Assembly: GCA_943737045.1 (NCBI GenBank)
Contig: CALSFV010000348.1
Coordinates: 1 to 64,000, forward strand
DNA from: Parapristionchus giblindavisi
Lineage: Eukaryota; Nematoda; Chromadorea; Rhabditida; Diplogasteridae
Length of the DNA stretch: 64,000 nt
Direction: 5' to 3'
The notes under the pieces were generated by a model. It saw only the letters and a program-made list of their open reading frames with translations, was not told where the DNA came from and searched no databases. The translations under genes and the position numbers were made by a program. Of the stretch, positions 10,401 through 22,281 are shown in pieces (the stretch's first letter is position 1; each line of letters begins with the position of its first letter).

Positions 10401-13400
10401 TTGGAAGTTGAACTTAGATTTTTGAAGACCTTGCGGTCGAAACACCATGAAGCACACTTATTATTAAAATATTATTCACTTCACAAATTTATATTTAATG
10501 TGCATGCAATCATATACTGGTACAATCGCATTTATTCATTCATTGGTGCCTCTCAGGCCAGTTTCGACGGCTACGACGTGCATCTGGAGCGGTCGCTGTT
10601 CGGAGTGAAGACGCGTCCGCCGGGCGTTCCGGTGCCGCAGGACGCCGGCATAGAGCAGCGAATCACGAATATGGAGTACGCAAAGGTATCCCTACTCAAT
10701 TTTAACTGATCAGGCACTAACACCTTGTAGTTCACAAGGGGGGCGTAGCTTCTCTCAATGGCCTCTTCATAGCGCTCACTATTTCTCTGTTCTCTAACAA
10801 CGAGAGAGCGTAGCGCGTCGAAGAGCCGTCGACAAAGGTGTCAGGCCCTTTAATATTATTGCCGAATCGGAACTTTCCTGTTTTTTGGCCCGGGGTAATT
10901 TACATAAGTTCTGCATTTGCAGAACTGCTCCCCTGCTAGGGGGAAGCTTTCCCTCCCATTTTAGGGAGGGTAGTCCAATGGGGGCCCGTGCTCCCCGCCC
11001 TCTCCTCAAAATGGGAGAGCGCTGGACTGAAACGAAGAAGGACTACGAGGGCTTTTATAGATATTTGTAATATATTAAATTGTATTAGGATTTGAAAGAG
11101 AGAGTACAAAAATAGAGAGAGCAATTCTTCATTTTGGCTTCGCATTCCGCAATTGCAGGGTCGGTTTTTACACATTTTACATCACATTTAGACCGCACAA
11201 TGGAGAAATAGAAGCAAATTAAGGAATGGCGAGTGGTGAATGATAGTGAGTTTAATGCAAATTTTCCACGGGCCAAAAATCAGGAAAGTGCCGCCGAATC
11301 TAGCTTGTATGAACTATATTTCGCCTAGGGTAGTTGAATTTGGTCACTTACATTACGGTAGTTCAATCGTGCCCCGCGCCAGGTCGTGCTGATGATCTTC
11401 CGCGGCGACAAGGGCACTGAGCGACTGGAGCGGCAGATGGCCACCTGGGAGCTGGCAGCGTACGATCATGCTCTCGAGAAGTACAAGAGTGACCTATTGG
11501 ACATTATGGTGTGTAGTTTGATCTTTGATCTTTGCAGATAGTAGTTTGATCTTTGATCTTTCTTTAGATAGTGGGCACGGACGTTCTCGACCGTGAGATG
11601 ATCCGAGATGGCAGTAGGATGACGCCGTTCTTTGCTGCAGGTGGGGATTATAGTTTGATCTTTGAACTTTGTAGATTGAAGATGATCTTTGATCTTTGAT
11701 CTCTCTCAGGTTTCGGCATCATGATCACGTTCGTGTCCGCGTGCGTGCTCGCCACCGCGCTCTTCTATGACGAAATGGATCCGGGCAAGATGTGAGTGAT
11801 GTAAACATCTAGTAAACGTCGACGTGTACAAAAATATGCTACATTGCAAATTGCATGGTGTAGTTAGTAAACGTCGTCTTGATTATATGCTCCGTCATAT
11901 ATATTTTCTTACATCCTAATTTCGTGTCGGCAATGAATGCGTATTACTGGCTAAATTTACTATGCGACCGTAGATTGGTGTGCAGCTACCGTAATCCGTT
12001 TTGTTGTTTCAGATTGATCGCCTGCGTCGCCACACTCTGTCCCATACTGGCGATCGCATCTTCCTATGGAATCGTATCGTTTCTTGGCTGCAGAGTCAAC
12101 TCGTTTATGCTCGTCATGCCGTTCCTCATAATGGGAATTGGTAAGTACCAAAGATCAAAGATCAAAGATCAAACAACAAAGATCAAAGATCAAACTATAA
12201 TCTTCATTCAGGTGTCGACGATGCCTTCCTCATGACACATTCGTGGCAGCGCATGAGCCGACAGGGCTACGGTGTGGTCGAGCGACTCGGCATGGTCTAC
12301 GAAGAGGTAACAAAGATCAAAGATCAAAGATCAAAGATCAACATTGCAGGTTGGTCCCTCCATAACGATCACATCACTGACGAACTTCTTGTCGTTTGGC
12401 ATCGGCGCTTTCACGCCCACACCAGGTACGAGTGATCTTTGATCTGTTTAAATCACCATGAGTGTGGTTTGATCTTTAGACCAAGGGCCGAAACACCGAT
12501 CACATTACTATAGTATCACAATCAATCATAAACTATTCTGAAAATAATTTGACAAAATTAATTTCTAAATATTTGATCTTTGATCTTTGATCTTCTCAGA
12601 GATTCGTCTGTTCTGTCTGGTGACGGCCATCGCTATGGCCATCGTGTTCATCCTTCAGCTGGTGTTGTTCGGTCCAATCTTAGCCATCGCTTGTCGCTTC
12701 GAGAAGAAGAAGGCCGGAGACGCCTGGGAGCATCGCGCCGGATGGCGAAAAACGGTACCTGATCTTTGATCTTTGATCTTTAGGTATATCCCATGTATGG
12801 TATTGATTTCTGACTACTTTACTACTACGGGTCCTGCGGTTGGATTTATCAGATTGATCTTTCTTTTTTGAGAATATTTAACTTTACCAGTAATCTTTGA
12901 TCTTTTTATGGATAATCTTTAAACTTCACCAGATTAATCTTTGATCTTTGATCTTTGCAGGTAGAGGAGTGGTTCGAGCGCATCCTTTCGATGTACTGCA
13001 GACTGATCGGCCATCGACTCTTCACCCTCTGCATCGGTTTGTCGAGTTTTTAAAGAAAAATCTAAAGTGGGCGGATCCTCCGCTCTCCACTTTTCGCACA
13101 CTATTTCGCCGCCACCAAACCCGTCTGCCCACCGCCGCAAGCATTATTGTTATTCTAGTTGCCGCGACCGTTGTCTACTGGTACTTTGGCATCATCGGCC
13201 TGATGAACATCCAGACGCGACTGGACGCCGTGAAGATTCTGCCGCGAGACTCGCCCATCCAGAAGCCCAATCAGATCCTAACGGATATTGGTAATTTTTT
13301 TTAAAAATATTTATTTTTGTTTTTTTTTATCTACGAACCCATAACAACATCGTATTGATTGATCCATGAGTTCACTATTTCGGTATGTTTAGGAAAGTGA

Positions 13401-16140
13401 AAATTAGAAACGATAAAAAGAGGAATTATTGATTTTTATCGGTTGATTATTGATTGATTCAGTCTGGGCCGAATATCACCCCGTCACGATTCTTGTAAAC
13501 AATCCCTTCAATATCTCGGATAAAAAACAGGTGTTTATTTATTCCTATGATTCATCCTATATTTAAATATTTAAATTATTTAAAAAAATAATTTGAGGTC
13601 GGTCGATTCATCGAAATGGTCGACGAGTTTGAAAATCTTCATTACTCCAAGGGTAAGTTCCATTCGTTTATTTTTTTGGCTGGTTTTGAGAGAAAATATA
13701 ACTGAGAAACACGTCAAAACTTTGGCATACATAAACGCATTGAAACTTATTCTATTTTTAACAAAATAATTTTTCGATTTTTCTTGGCCGGATACCTCTT
13801 TCGATGGCGCGAGAGTGGGGTAAGGGTGCAAGGAACAAAGATCGTAGATCCAAGATCAAAGATCAAAGATCAAAGATCAAAGATCAAAGACCAATCGTGC
13901 AGGTCCGCCGTCGTCGCTGAACTGGCTGCGCGACTACGCCAACTTCTACATGCACGGTGAGCCGATCGACCTCATGGCGTCCCTGTGGAGCGGCAAGCTG
14001 GAAGTGGAGCATCATGATCCCGTCAATCCGCTCCAGGTTTGATCTTGATCTTTGATCTTTGTCCTAACCCTTATCAATCTCAGGTCAATCTGACGTACGC
14101 CAAACTTGACTCCTTCCTGCAGTCGCCCTTCTACAAGCACTGGAAGTCGTTCCTGCGCGTCGGCCACACGCCAACCGGCGATGAGGTAGTGTATAATCGA
14201 TGGCGACGTTTGTCGAACGTCGCCGCTCGGCCCGCACTCTGTACACCAGGTCACTTGCAGATAGTCGATCAGTTCTGGATCAACGTTGCTTACGAGAACA
14301 CCTCGACCTGGGAGGTGCGCATCGAGCTGATGGAGGAGTGGAGAGCCATCGCTGGAAAGTGAGTTGATCTTTGATCTTTGTAGTTTGATCCCTGATCTTT
14401 CAGATACAAAGACCTGAATGCGTCGGTGTGGGAGCCCAACGGGATGTTCGTCGACCAAATGCTCAGTCTGAAGGGCGTCGCAGTTCAGGTTTGATCTTTG
14501 ATCTCTGTATTTTGTAGTTTGATCTTTGATCTTTGTCAGACGATACTCCTGACGCTGCTGTGCATGGCGGTTGTGTGCGCGATCTTCATTCCGAATCCCT
14601 GCTCCGTCATCACTGCCAGCATCGCGATCGCATCGATCTCGTTGGGTGAGCTGTAGTTTGATCTTTGATCTTTGTAGTTTGTAGTTTTAAGTTCAACCAT
14701 TGTCTATGTAGAGCAGATGCAGTAGTTGATCAGGATTACCTCATCATCATATTTAGTCTATCGATATTAAGCTGTGATGAGGATGTTGTCTTGGCGAGTG
14801 AAAGATCAAAGATCAAAGATCAAAATTCAGGTGTATTGGGTTTCCTGTCGTGGTGGGGCTTCGACCTCGACCCGGTTGTGATGGCGGCCGTCCTAATGTC
14901 CATCGGAATGAGCGTCGACTTCACCGCACACGTCAGCTACCACTACCAGGTGAGGCCTTATGACCTTATGACATTATTGCCTTACCTAATCACCTTATGA
15001 CCCTACCTTACGGGCTTACGACCCTATGACCTTACCTTATGACCTTCCCTTCTGAACTTATGACCTTATCTCCTTACCTTGTGACCTTATTACCTTATTC
15101 AGTTAAGAGCAAAAAGACATAAGCCCAAAAATACTCTAATTAGAGCCGTTCGATCGTTCTTTATTTTATGGCCGACCTTAAGTGGCCTTAAGTAACTTAA
15201 CTCCAACTTATTGGCCTTAAGTCACCAAGTCACTAAGTCACTACCTTTCAGTTGACCAATCGCAAGGAGATCCGCAACGGGAAGGTGGTCAAGGTGCCCG
15301 TGAGCGGCGCACACAACAAACTGCGTCATACTCTCCACGCGGTTGGCTGGCCAATGGTGAGAGATCAAAGATCAAAGATCAAAGATCAAGCTACAACTTT
15401 GCCCCTTTTCAGTTCCAAGCCGGCGTGAGCACAATCATTTGCATTCTACCTCTGCTGTTCCTCCAGGTATGATATTGTATTTGATCTTTGATCTTTCCGA
15501 ATTGTTCTAGGGCACGAAACTCTACTGAGTAAGATCGTGTTTGATCTTTGAACTTTGATCTTTTAATCATTGATCTTTGATCTTTCAGTCCTACTCTACC
15601 TCAGTCTTCGTCGCTACGATCTTCCTGGTGGTCTCATGGGGCTTGCTGCATGGACTGATTGTTCTGCCGTCGTTCCTCGCTTGTCTGCCCGACTGCCTCA
15701 CCAACGCGAATTGCTACCGAACGTTCCTGTCGACGAGCTCGGAGAAGAGCTGCAGGTGGGATGGGTGTTGAATTATTGTTACAGGGAAATTATCGTGCAC
15801 TATCTGTCTTATTTGCGCAAGGGCGCGGGCGCACTTGTGGCGTTTGCTAATTGTAAGTTCAATATTTAGATGGATTGCACGAAACATAGGGTTCCTTACA
15901 TATTTTCCTTACGCATCCTTATATATTCCTTGCATACTTACACAGGGTCATTGCATAGGGTTCCTTACATACACAGGGTTCCTTGTGGGTTCGAAACATA
16001 GGAACATAGGGTCTAATCCCTTTCCCCTCGATTGGTTTTACTTTCAAATGAAAAATCTGATGATTCGACATTACAGATATGCCGGCGTGCGGAAGGCCGA
16101 GGAAGATGTTCCCATGAACGAGAAGATCCCCGATGCGTGA
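7492..16140 (+). CDS. Patched-related (PTR) multipass membrane protein
   Basis: Modelled as 31 exons summing to 2931 nt (976 aa), every junction in frame. Exons begin at 7492, 7913, 8364, 8539, 8684, 8817, 8939, 9919, 10309, 10557, 11383, 11568, 11710, 12013, 12212, 12350, 12600, 12961, 13142, 13463, 13598, 13903, 14084, 14261, 14404, 14540, 14831, 15252, 15413, 15589 and 16077; stop TGA at 16138-16140. Family hallmarks: a first membrane segment near residues 82-98, a sterol-sensing-domain-like hydrophobic block in exons 13-17 with the signature GVDDAF at about 407-412, and the second RND-half signature [11 protein letters not shown] at about 831-841, followed by two more hydrophobic exons. 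Length is typical of nematode PTR proteins, which are RND-superfamily relatives of Patched and NPC1 with roles in cuticle, moulting and membrane traffic. Weak points: the exon 18/19 junction (donor at 13041 and acceptor at 13141 are poor) and whether exon 1 is complete. At 14186-14260 there is a 75-nt in-frame stretch with good intron ends, treated here as an intron. Most introns carry AAAGATC repeats. I cannot assign a specific ptr number. Confidence 0.93.
8030..8165. repeat. Tandem 36-bp repeat in PTR intron 2
   Basis: Three to four copies of a unit of about 36 bp containing GTCTTAAGTTAAGACCCTAT and GACTTAAGGCCTTAGG; each unit is itself a small palindrome. Intronic. Confidence 0.75.
9064..9220. 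repeat. Hairpin element in PTR intron 7
   Basis: Inverted repeat of about 150 bp. Arms carry AGAAATAAGTGTTATCC / GGATAACACATATTTCT and AAGACCTGAGAAGTGT / ACACTTCTCAGGTCTTA. It forms a long hairpin and has no coding capacity. A weakly similar stretch with CACGGA/GTGTT words follows at 9300-9420. Confidence 0.75.
9724..9833. repeat. Hairpin repeat, family A copy 5
   Basis: Contains GAGCTAATTTGAAACTG, GCTCTCTCGC and, on the right, AAATTAGCTTGGGGTGTACC. Lies in PTR intron 7. Confidence 0.65.
10735..10853. repeat. Hairpin repeat, family B copy 2
   Basis: Aligns, in reverse orientation, with 384-504, sharing CACTATTTCTC, TTCTCTAACAACGAGAGAGC and CCTTTAA at the right end. Lies in PTR intron 10. 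Confidence 0.7.
10858..11302. repeat. TIR element (about 445 bp) in PTR intron 10
   Basis: Terminal inverted repeats of about 35 bp: left GCCGAATCGGAACTTTCCTG then TTTTTGGCCCG, right CGGGCCAAAAATCAGGAAAG then GCCGAATC. Inside are GC-rich short palindromes (CTCCC/GGGAG blocks). The small open frames inside show no protein similarity I recognise. Probably a non-autonomous DNA transposon. Confidence 0.7.
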
Positions 16141-17341
16141 AGCCCCGCCCACTCTGATCTTTGATCTTTCTGACTGTTGGTCTTCGATCTACTTATCCCC
16201 ACCCATTATTTCTTTGTACATTTTCCATTCCATTGCGTTTTCTTCTCTTTCTCGAGTAATCCCAACCGTCCACATTCGTTGTCCACTCATTCCCTTGTAC
16301 ATAGTGTGCGTGTGTGAGATATCGCATTCGTCGCCCACCTTAGCCGCACCCGCTGCACCATCATGGCACACCACACCACACCACACCACACTATCCAATC
16401 AATCGATTCATACGAAAAGCTAATAATTCTTTAGTGTCCTACCGGTTCGCACAATACTCTTACAGTAACCCACAGTATATATCCCTAGTCTAATAAGCAT
16501 TCTGGTCCGTATTCTTATCACTATCCGAACAACCTCATGAACGAAACCCTAGTCAACTCAGTTTACGATAACCCAACTACCGTACCCCCAAATAGATTCA
16601 ACTCAGTTTACGTTAACCCAACTACCGTACCCCAATTAGATTCTTTCTTCCCAAATCGATATCTCTATTTAGGTGCCGTATAAGTCATTTCAACGATATT
16701 CAAGTGTTTCCACCCTCCAAAAGCCATTTTCGAGACCCCCACGTGCAATAGAATAATATGATTAAACTAGTCTTGAATTCAAATACACGGTACGCACAAC
16801 TTCGGCAATACTCCTTACCTATCCTTTTTTCTGTTTTTTCTACCTTACCACTGTTTAGTTGTGCTTTTCACGAAAAATCTGGTTCTCTGAAAATCGATAG
16901 CTAACAAATATTATTATATATCACAAATTCCCGTTTAATTATTCTGTTTTATTCCTCCACGATGCTAATTCTGAAACTGATAAACTTGAAACGTTACTAA
17001 TTTATTTGTGTGACACAGTGGCCTTTAAAGGCGAAATGTATAATCAATAAATCAATCAATCAATCAATGATCATATTTATCAAATGAGAGAAAATGACAA
17101 CTAGGAGATAATCCATTATGCGATTCTCGCCGTCCCCCATTCTCCCCTTATTTGTAATAATTTTGATGTTTCACATAATTTCCCTGCACTCGAACATTTT
17201 TAATTGATGAAACACCCTTGTGATATTTCAATTGATTTTTGGCAAACGCCTCCGGATTTCACATCACGATTGTCGGCAAACGGTTTGTCAACGTTCATGG
17301 ATATGGTTATGGTTCATGGATATACAGAAGATGCAACTTAC
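16141..17341. other. PTR 3' flank and spacer
   Basis: No gene is seen on the plus strand. A 44-bp direct tandem duplication (CAACTCAGTTTACG ... CTACCGTACCCC) occupies about 16556-16644. The stretch 16783-17040 is homologous to 19205-19380 (shared CACGGTACGCACAA, CTGTTTAGTTGTG-like, TTGAAACGTTA and TTTAAAGGCGAA words). AATAAA-like signals occur near 17045. A family C (CAAACGG) repeat lies at about 17240-17312. Confidence 0.5.
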
Positions 17342-18132
17342 AGGAGTGATTCTCTTATCGATCATAAGACCTCCTTCTTCGACAACTGAGTAATCAGCCC
17401 AGGTCGGACAGTTAGCAGCAAATATCACTACTTGATCTCCGACTTCCACAGTGGTTACTGTTGATCCGATCTATATTGATTTAAATGATCCATCGATTTT
17501 TATCATAGATACACACAGAAAAAAACAACAACAACATCACACCAGCTGTAATACACAGATAAAACAGTGCTACTGTAGTTTCATTTTACACTTTTTTCCC
17601 TTACCTTGACTACTCTTCCAACACCTTCACTACCACCAATGGCTGGTAGCGCTGTTTTGAACATATACACTCCTTGGATCTTATTGATATCTAATGGATT
17701 GATTGGAGAGGCTAACCAACGGACGAGTACCTAGATGATATACATTTAATGGCACACACCCCCAAAACATCCGGTATCAAGTCGTCTCCGAATAGCTGGT
17801 GTGGCAAATTTGAAAAGGCTACCGCTGTATGGAGTAGACTGTACGAGAAATTTTGATATATGATATATCATTTATAAAATTCGAAACAGAATTTCAAGCT
17901 CTTTTATATTATATCAACTTGTTTTTCGTTTCCGGATCATAATTCATAGGAAAGGGGACAAACAAGAAATGAAAACCTCATTCGGTTCGATATCAGTTGA
18001 TATTGTTTCCGTAACGAGAGTAGCGACCTAAAACGATATTCCGAGGTGAAATTATACCAGAAAATAATGAGAACTTATGAAAACCTTTCGTGGATCTCCG
18101 AACGAAGTATATTTGATAGCACGACGTTGCAT
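17342..18132 (-). pseudogene. mecr: Truncated MECR / mitochondrial enoyl-ACP reductase relic
   Basis: Four minus-strand exons join in frame: 18132-18085 (starts MQRRAIKYTSFGDPRK), 18027-17977, 17730-17605 and 17470-17342, giving 118 aa. Diagnostic blocks of the MECR/ETR1 subgroup of medium-chain dehydrogenases are clear: [30 protein letters not shown] and VEVGDQVV. MECR reduces trans-2-enoyl thioesters in mitochondrial fatty acid synthesis and is normally about 340-370 aa. After the last exon a good donor (CCT|GTAAGT) is present, but no exon for the Rossmann domain is visible before the PTR gene begins. I infer a 3'-truncated copy (relic). A full gene with exons displaced elsewhere is less likely. 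Extra upstream residues are possible because the frame stays open 5' of the ATG. Confidence 0.75.
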
Positions 18133-18198
18133 AATTGCTATCGTTGGGATAATGAAGAAGAGTGAAAAGGATCGTCTTGCTATAGACAATAAACTACA

Positions 18199-18402
18199 GT
18201 GCACTGAGAGCAAACTTACCTGGCAAATCGTTACCCCGATACACCTTCCTGGCAAACGATTACCCCGATACACCTTCCTGGCAAACGATTACCCCAAATG
18301 GTGAATTATTCAACGGCTGAATTCACCATTTGGGGTAATCGTTTGCCAGGAAAGCGTATCGGGGTAACGATTTGCCAGGTAAGTTTGCTCTCAGTGTGTA
18401 TC
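18199..18402. repeat. Long hairpin element (about 200 bp)
   Basis: Terminal inverted repeats CACTGAGAGCAAACTTACC / GGTAAGTTTGCTCTCAGTG enclose repeated GGCAAACGATTACCCC units in both orientations (two direct units on the left, matching units on the right). The centre pairs CCAAATGGTGAATT with AATTCACCATTTGG. MITE-like; it lies just 5' of the MECR relic. Confidence 0.8.
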
Positions 18403-19079
18403 CATCTCTACTCACCAAATCACTGATAAAAACAGAATATATAGCATCGTGTACCGTTTAAACGAAAAAAGTGGAACGTTTGTGATAAACTGTGACCAAA
18501 TTTGACAAGTTCACAAGATTTTGAAAACTTTATGGTTCTACCTAATGCGGTTATTAGTTTTTTATTAGATACTGGGGTATTTGAGCATCACTGGGCTTGT
18601 CTGGTTGACCCACGAAGAAAAATAGTTAAATAATTCGCTGGGAACGGCATTTTGCAAAACTGCTGTGTTTCTTTTTTTTTCTAAAGTATTCCAACTTTGC
18701 ATTGTGATTCATGTAATGATCGAAATTGTGTGTTGACATAACCGGAAACAACAAAAAAAACAATGTACATACAACAATTAGGTTCGACAATTAGGTATTT
18801 TTATACATGATTTAGAAAAATCGTTATTTTTCGCTCAAATTTTGATTTTTCACTACCGACGATAAAGTTTTGTATTACAACCAACAAAAAATTAACCGTA
18901 TGCAGTGGATCGATTCTTAAAAATGGGCCGTATTGTTGATCGTTCCTCGGATTATGAGGGTATGAGAATGAATGCTCTACACTCAACGGCGACTAAATCG
19001 AGTTCTCAATATATTGATCAACACTCTTTGTTTAAAAAAAAGTATTTTGAAAATTTTAGCTGTGCTTAATCTTATAAAG

Positions 19080-19380
19080 TGACGAAAATACGGTTCTGAA
19101 AACGAACAACTCATAACTGCATTTATTTGTTTTCTTTCACCGTAAAAATTAAAACAATTACACGGCTGACATTAATATTACAAGTAACTCTGTACAAATC
19201 AACGACTACACGGTACGCACAATTTCTGCAATACTGTTTTCCATCCTATTTTCTGTTTTTCACCTACCATTGTTTAGTTGTGTTGTATCCCCTCCATGAT
19301 GCTAAATTTGCAATTGATAAATTTGAAACGTTATTATTTTAAAGGCGAATATCATCATGGCAATCAATCAATACTCATAT
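19080..19380. repeat. Duplicated 3'-flank segments
   Basis: The first half (about 19080-19205) matches 25340-25465, the 3' end of the PLPP6 gene, including GACATTAATATTACAAGTAA and CTCTGTACAAATCA. The second half (19205-19380) matches 16783-17040. The block therefore looks like a composite of duplicated gene-terminal sequence. No coding frame of note. Confidence 0.65.
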
Positions 19381-19969
19381 AATATAATATATTGACCGTA
19401 TAAAATACACATGTTAGTAACCAGCCACAGTTACAATGTGTTTCTATGTTTTGAGAGCCCAACCGAGATAGTACGTAGATCTGAAAGAGTGAGAGTAGGG
19501 AAGGGAGAGAAAGGGGGGATGCTCATAGAATCTTTCTGTATTTAGCAGATATTCGCAAGGCACACAAGTACATCTTATTTATACGAACAACAGTGCACAT
19601 GAAATGAAATGTTACGCTCAAATTTTTATAAGCGAAATTAAATTGGAAATACTTCAGAACACTCTTGGTAATATGAAAAATCAGTACAACAATAGAATGG
19701 AAATTGGAAAAAAATTCGTCTCCGCTAGACATAATTTAAATAAAGTGATGGAAAATATTCGTTCAATTCATCCAAGATACCATTATCGACGATAAAAACA
19801 GAGTTTATCGAGTTCAATCTTCACACGGATAGAAACATTCTGACAAGGACAATCATCAATTGTATGAAAAAATTTTGTTTTGGTGAAATTAAATAAGGTC
19901 AAAATTTTCAGCACACGCGAATTTTTCAAGTGATCCGCAAACGAAAAACAAGCTGATCCCAGACTATAC

Positions 19970-20190
19970 TCAGGCAAACAGTCGAATGAATTTTGCAGCT
20001 AACTCAAATGCATGTGAGATGTCAAAATAAATGCAAAATGCCTGCATTTTTCATGCATTTTTCATAGCTTTTCCTAACTTTTTCGTGTCTTTTTACCTTT
20101 TCAGTAGCAATTCAATAGCAATTCTATAACTTTTTGAAGCTTTTTCGAAGCTGTATCTGCAAAATACATTCGACTGTTTGCCTGAGTAAT
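19970..20190. repeat. Hairpin element (about 215 bp)
   Basis: Inverted repeats of about 31 bp: ACTCAGGCAAACAGTCGAAT at the left and ATTCGACTGTTTGCCTGAGT at the right. The interior has TGCATTTTTCAT direct repeats. Non-coding. Confidence 0.75.
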
Positions 20191-20874
20191 ATGCTTTCTT
20201 GAGCATTTCAACTTTAGAAAGTATCTATTAGAAAATATGTGGTGTGCGATTTTTGCAGATATTACCACATGGAGTAAACTTCTCACCAAATTATTCACAC
20301 TTTCATATTTGAAATCAATTATATATTTTTTTCGAATCGAAAGTTTTGCATGCCAACTGCCCTTCACGAGCGATAAACATATTCTACAGAACTTACCGAA
20401 AATTTATCCGGAGCAAAAATAAATCGATAATCGTGTGTAAGATCTTTCAAGATCGTATCGTACAACATAGATAGATTATATTGATCACAAATATTCAATG
20501 TTTGCTCAACAAATTTAACTTCATGATCCTCCGTGTAGTGCTTCGAATAATATTTCGTCTGGAAAAAATGTCTATTTTTGTATGGAACTTTAACTCTTCT
20601 TTTAATTCTGTATGGCCTATAAAATAAATAAACACTAAATATAATAAAGACCTTCATAACTTCAATGCATTGAGAAATGAGATGGTCGATTTCGAATCTA
20701 CGAGCCAAATTGAGAATTGAAAAAAGACCATCTTCGCTGATCTAAAATAGGGAAATTCAGCCACACTTTTCATGCGATTTTACCGGGTTTTAAAGAGTTT
20801 TACCGTTTTAACTGGATTTTAGACCGGTAAAATACCGTTACCCCCAAGCCACCTTTTTTTTCGCCCAACCCTAC

Positions 20875-20966
20875 TCCACTCTCTCTCTCTCTCTCTCTCG
20901 CTTTCTTTGCATACGAGAGAGTGTGGCCAGAGCGGACAGTGAAATTAGCTCGGGTGTGACTTTAAG
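20875..20966. repeat. Hairpin repeat, family A copy 6
   Basis: Contains CTCTCTCGC ... GAGAGAGTGTGGCCAGAGCG and ends AAATTAGCTCGGGTGTGACT; the left arm is replaced by a CT microsatellite. Lies in a MATH-BTB intron. Confidence 0.6.
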
Positions 20967-21379
20967 TTATTAAATCAATTGCATCGAAGAATCATTTGGC
21001 CTTTAGGTACCTCAACATTATCCGGGTACATGGATCTAAGCAAGAATTCGAATTCATTGGAAGAAATATCTTCGATGAGAAGCTAAAAGAAGACAAGGTT
21101 AAAAAGAATATGCAAAATATGCAAAACATGACAAACCTCATTAACACTCTCCCCATCGTTTGGATAAATCAATGAACGCAGAACCGGAGAAGTCATTGCA
21201 ATTATCGATCGAAAATAAATCGATTTTTCGATGAATAAAGATGGAATAGCTCACTTGTTCACATAGAATACGGTATCTTCTACAGTAATCTTTAGATCAG
21301 TTAACTTTGATGGAGTAGAGAATGAACTTTGGATACAAGGGACAGATCTTTTATGCTTAATCTAAAAAATATTTTCCAA

Positions 21380-21382
<3 letters not shown>

Positions 21383-21451
<69 letters not shown>
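21383..21451. repeat. (TA)n microsatellite
   Basis: About 34 uninterrupted TA dinucleotides inside an intron of the MATH-BTB gene. Confidence 0.95.
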
Positions 21452-21455
<4 letters not shown>

Positions 21456-22281
21456 GAGTTTGTGCGGCGCAACAAGGCTACAATGGAAAAACAACCAATA
21501 TGCCGTAATCGTAGCAACACAATCAAGTGCATCAAATTTATTTATTGTATCAGGCAGTGTTGCCTCCTTCCTGGAAGAAATGTAAATTGAGAAAAGGAAA
21601 TAAAACAGAGCAAACCCAATGCAGATCTTAACCGGAGCAAAGTTTCCATGATAGAAATGAATACCATCCACAAAGAACTCGTTGATTAGAGATTCATTCG
21701 AGCTGAAAGTATTTATTTTATATTTAGCAATTCGGATAATAAATCACGTTTAATTTAAACCATACCTGTCTTCATTAATTTTCATCAACTGTAATTTCAC
21801 ATCAAATCTACAGTCGAAGAATGGAATGTTTCCATAGTTTCTGAAGTGAATATTGAATCAGTTCCTAAACAGGCGTAGGGCACACAGCGTTTCTCTAGCA
21901 CAGGCAGAGCGCGCATAGAAATATTGGCAAATGCCAAAAAATTACGGTATGACTGCACCATGATGTACTCTCATCGTCTGTGCTCTCTCACTTTTGCGTG
22001 CTCTCTCTCTCTCTCTGACCGCTCTCGAAACGCTGTGGGGCACCCGATTACCGATTTATAAGAATTTTACCGAACCGAATAATCGAAATTTTCACCATTT
22101 TACCAAACAGGCAAAAGGGTATCGAATTTATTTTTTGAAAATGTACATTTACCGAATTACAGAACACCCATGTCCATTGACAATTGTTGTCATAAAGAAC
22201 CAATTAATAAAAACAACGAGCATTATTAATCACGGTCGATATAAATTGAATCACCAACAAAAACTAAAATTTGTGTTAATA

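Noticed and set aside
12580..12769. Alternative plus-strand frames overlapping PTR exon 17
   Set aside because: Only the frame giving the conserved hydrophobic RND segment joins the neighbouring exons in phase.
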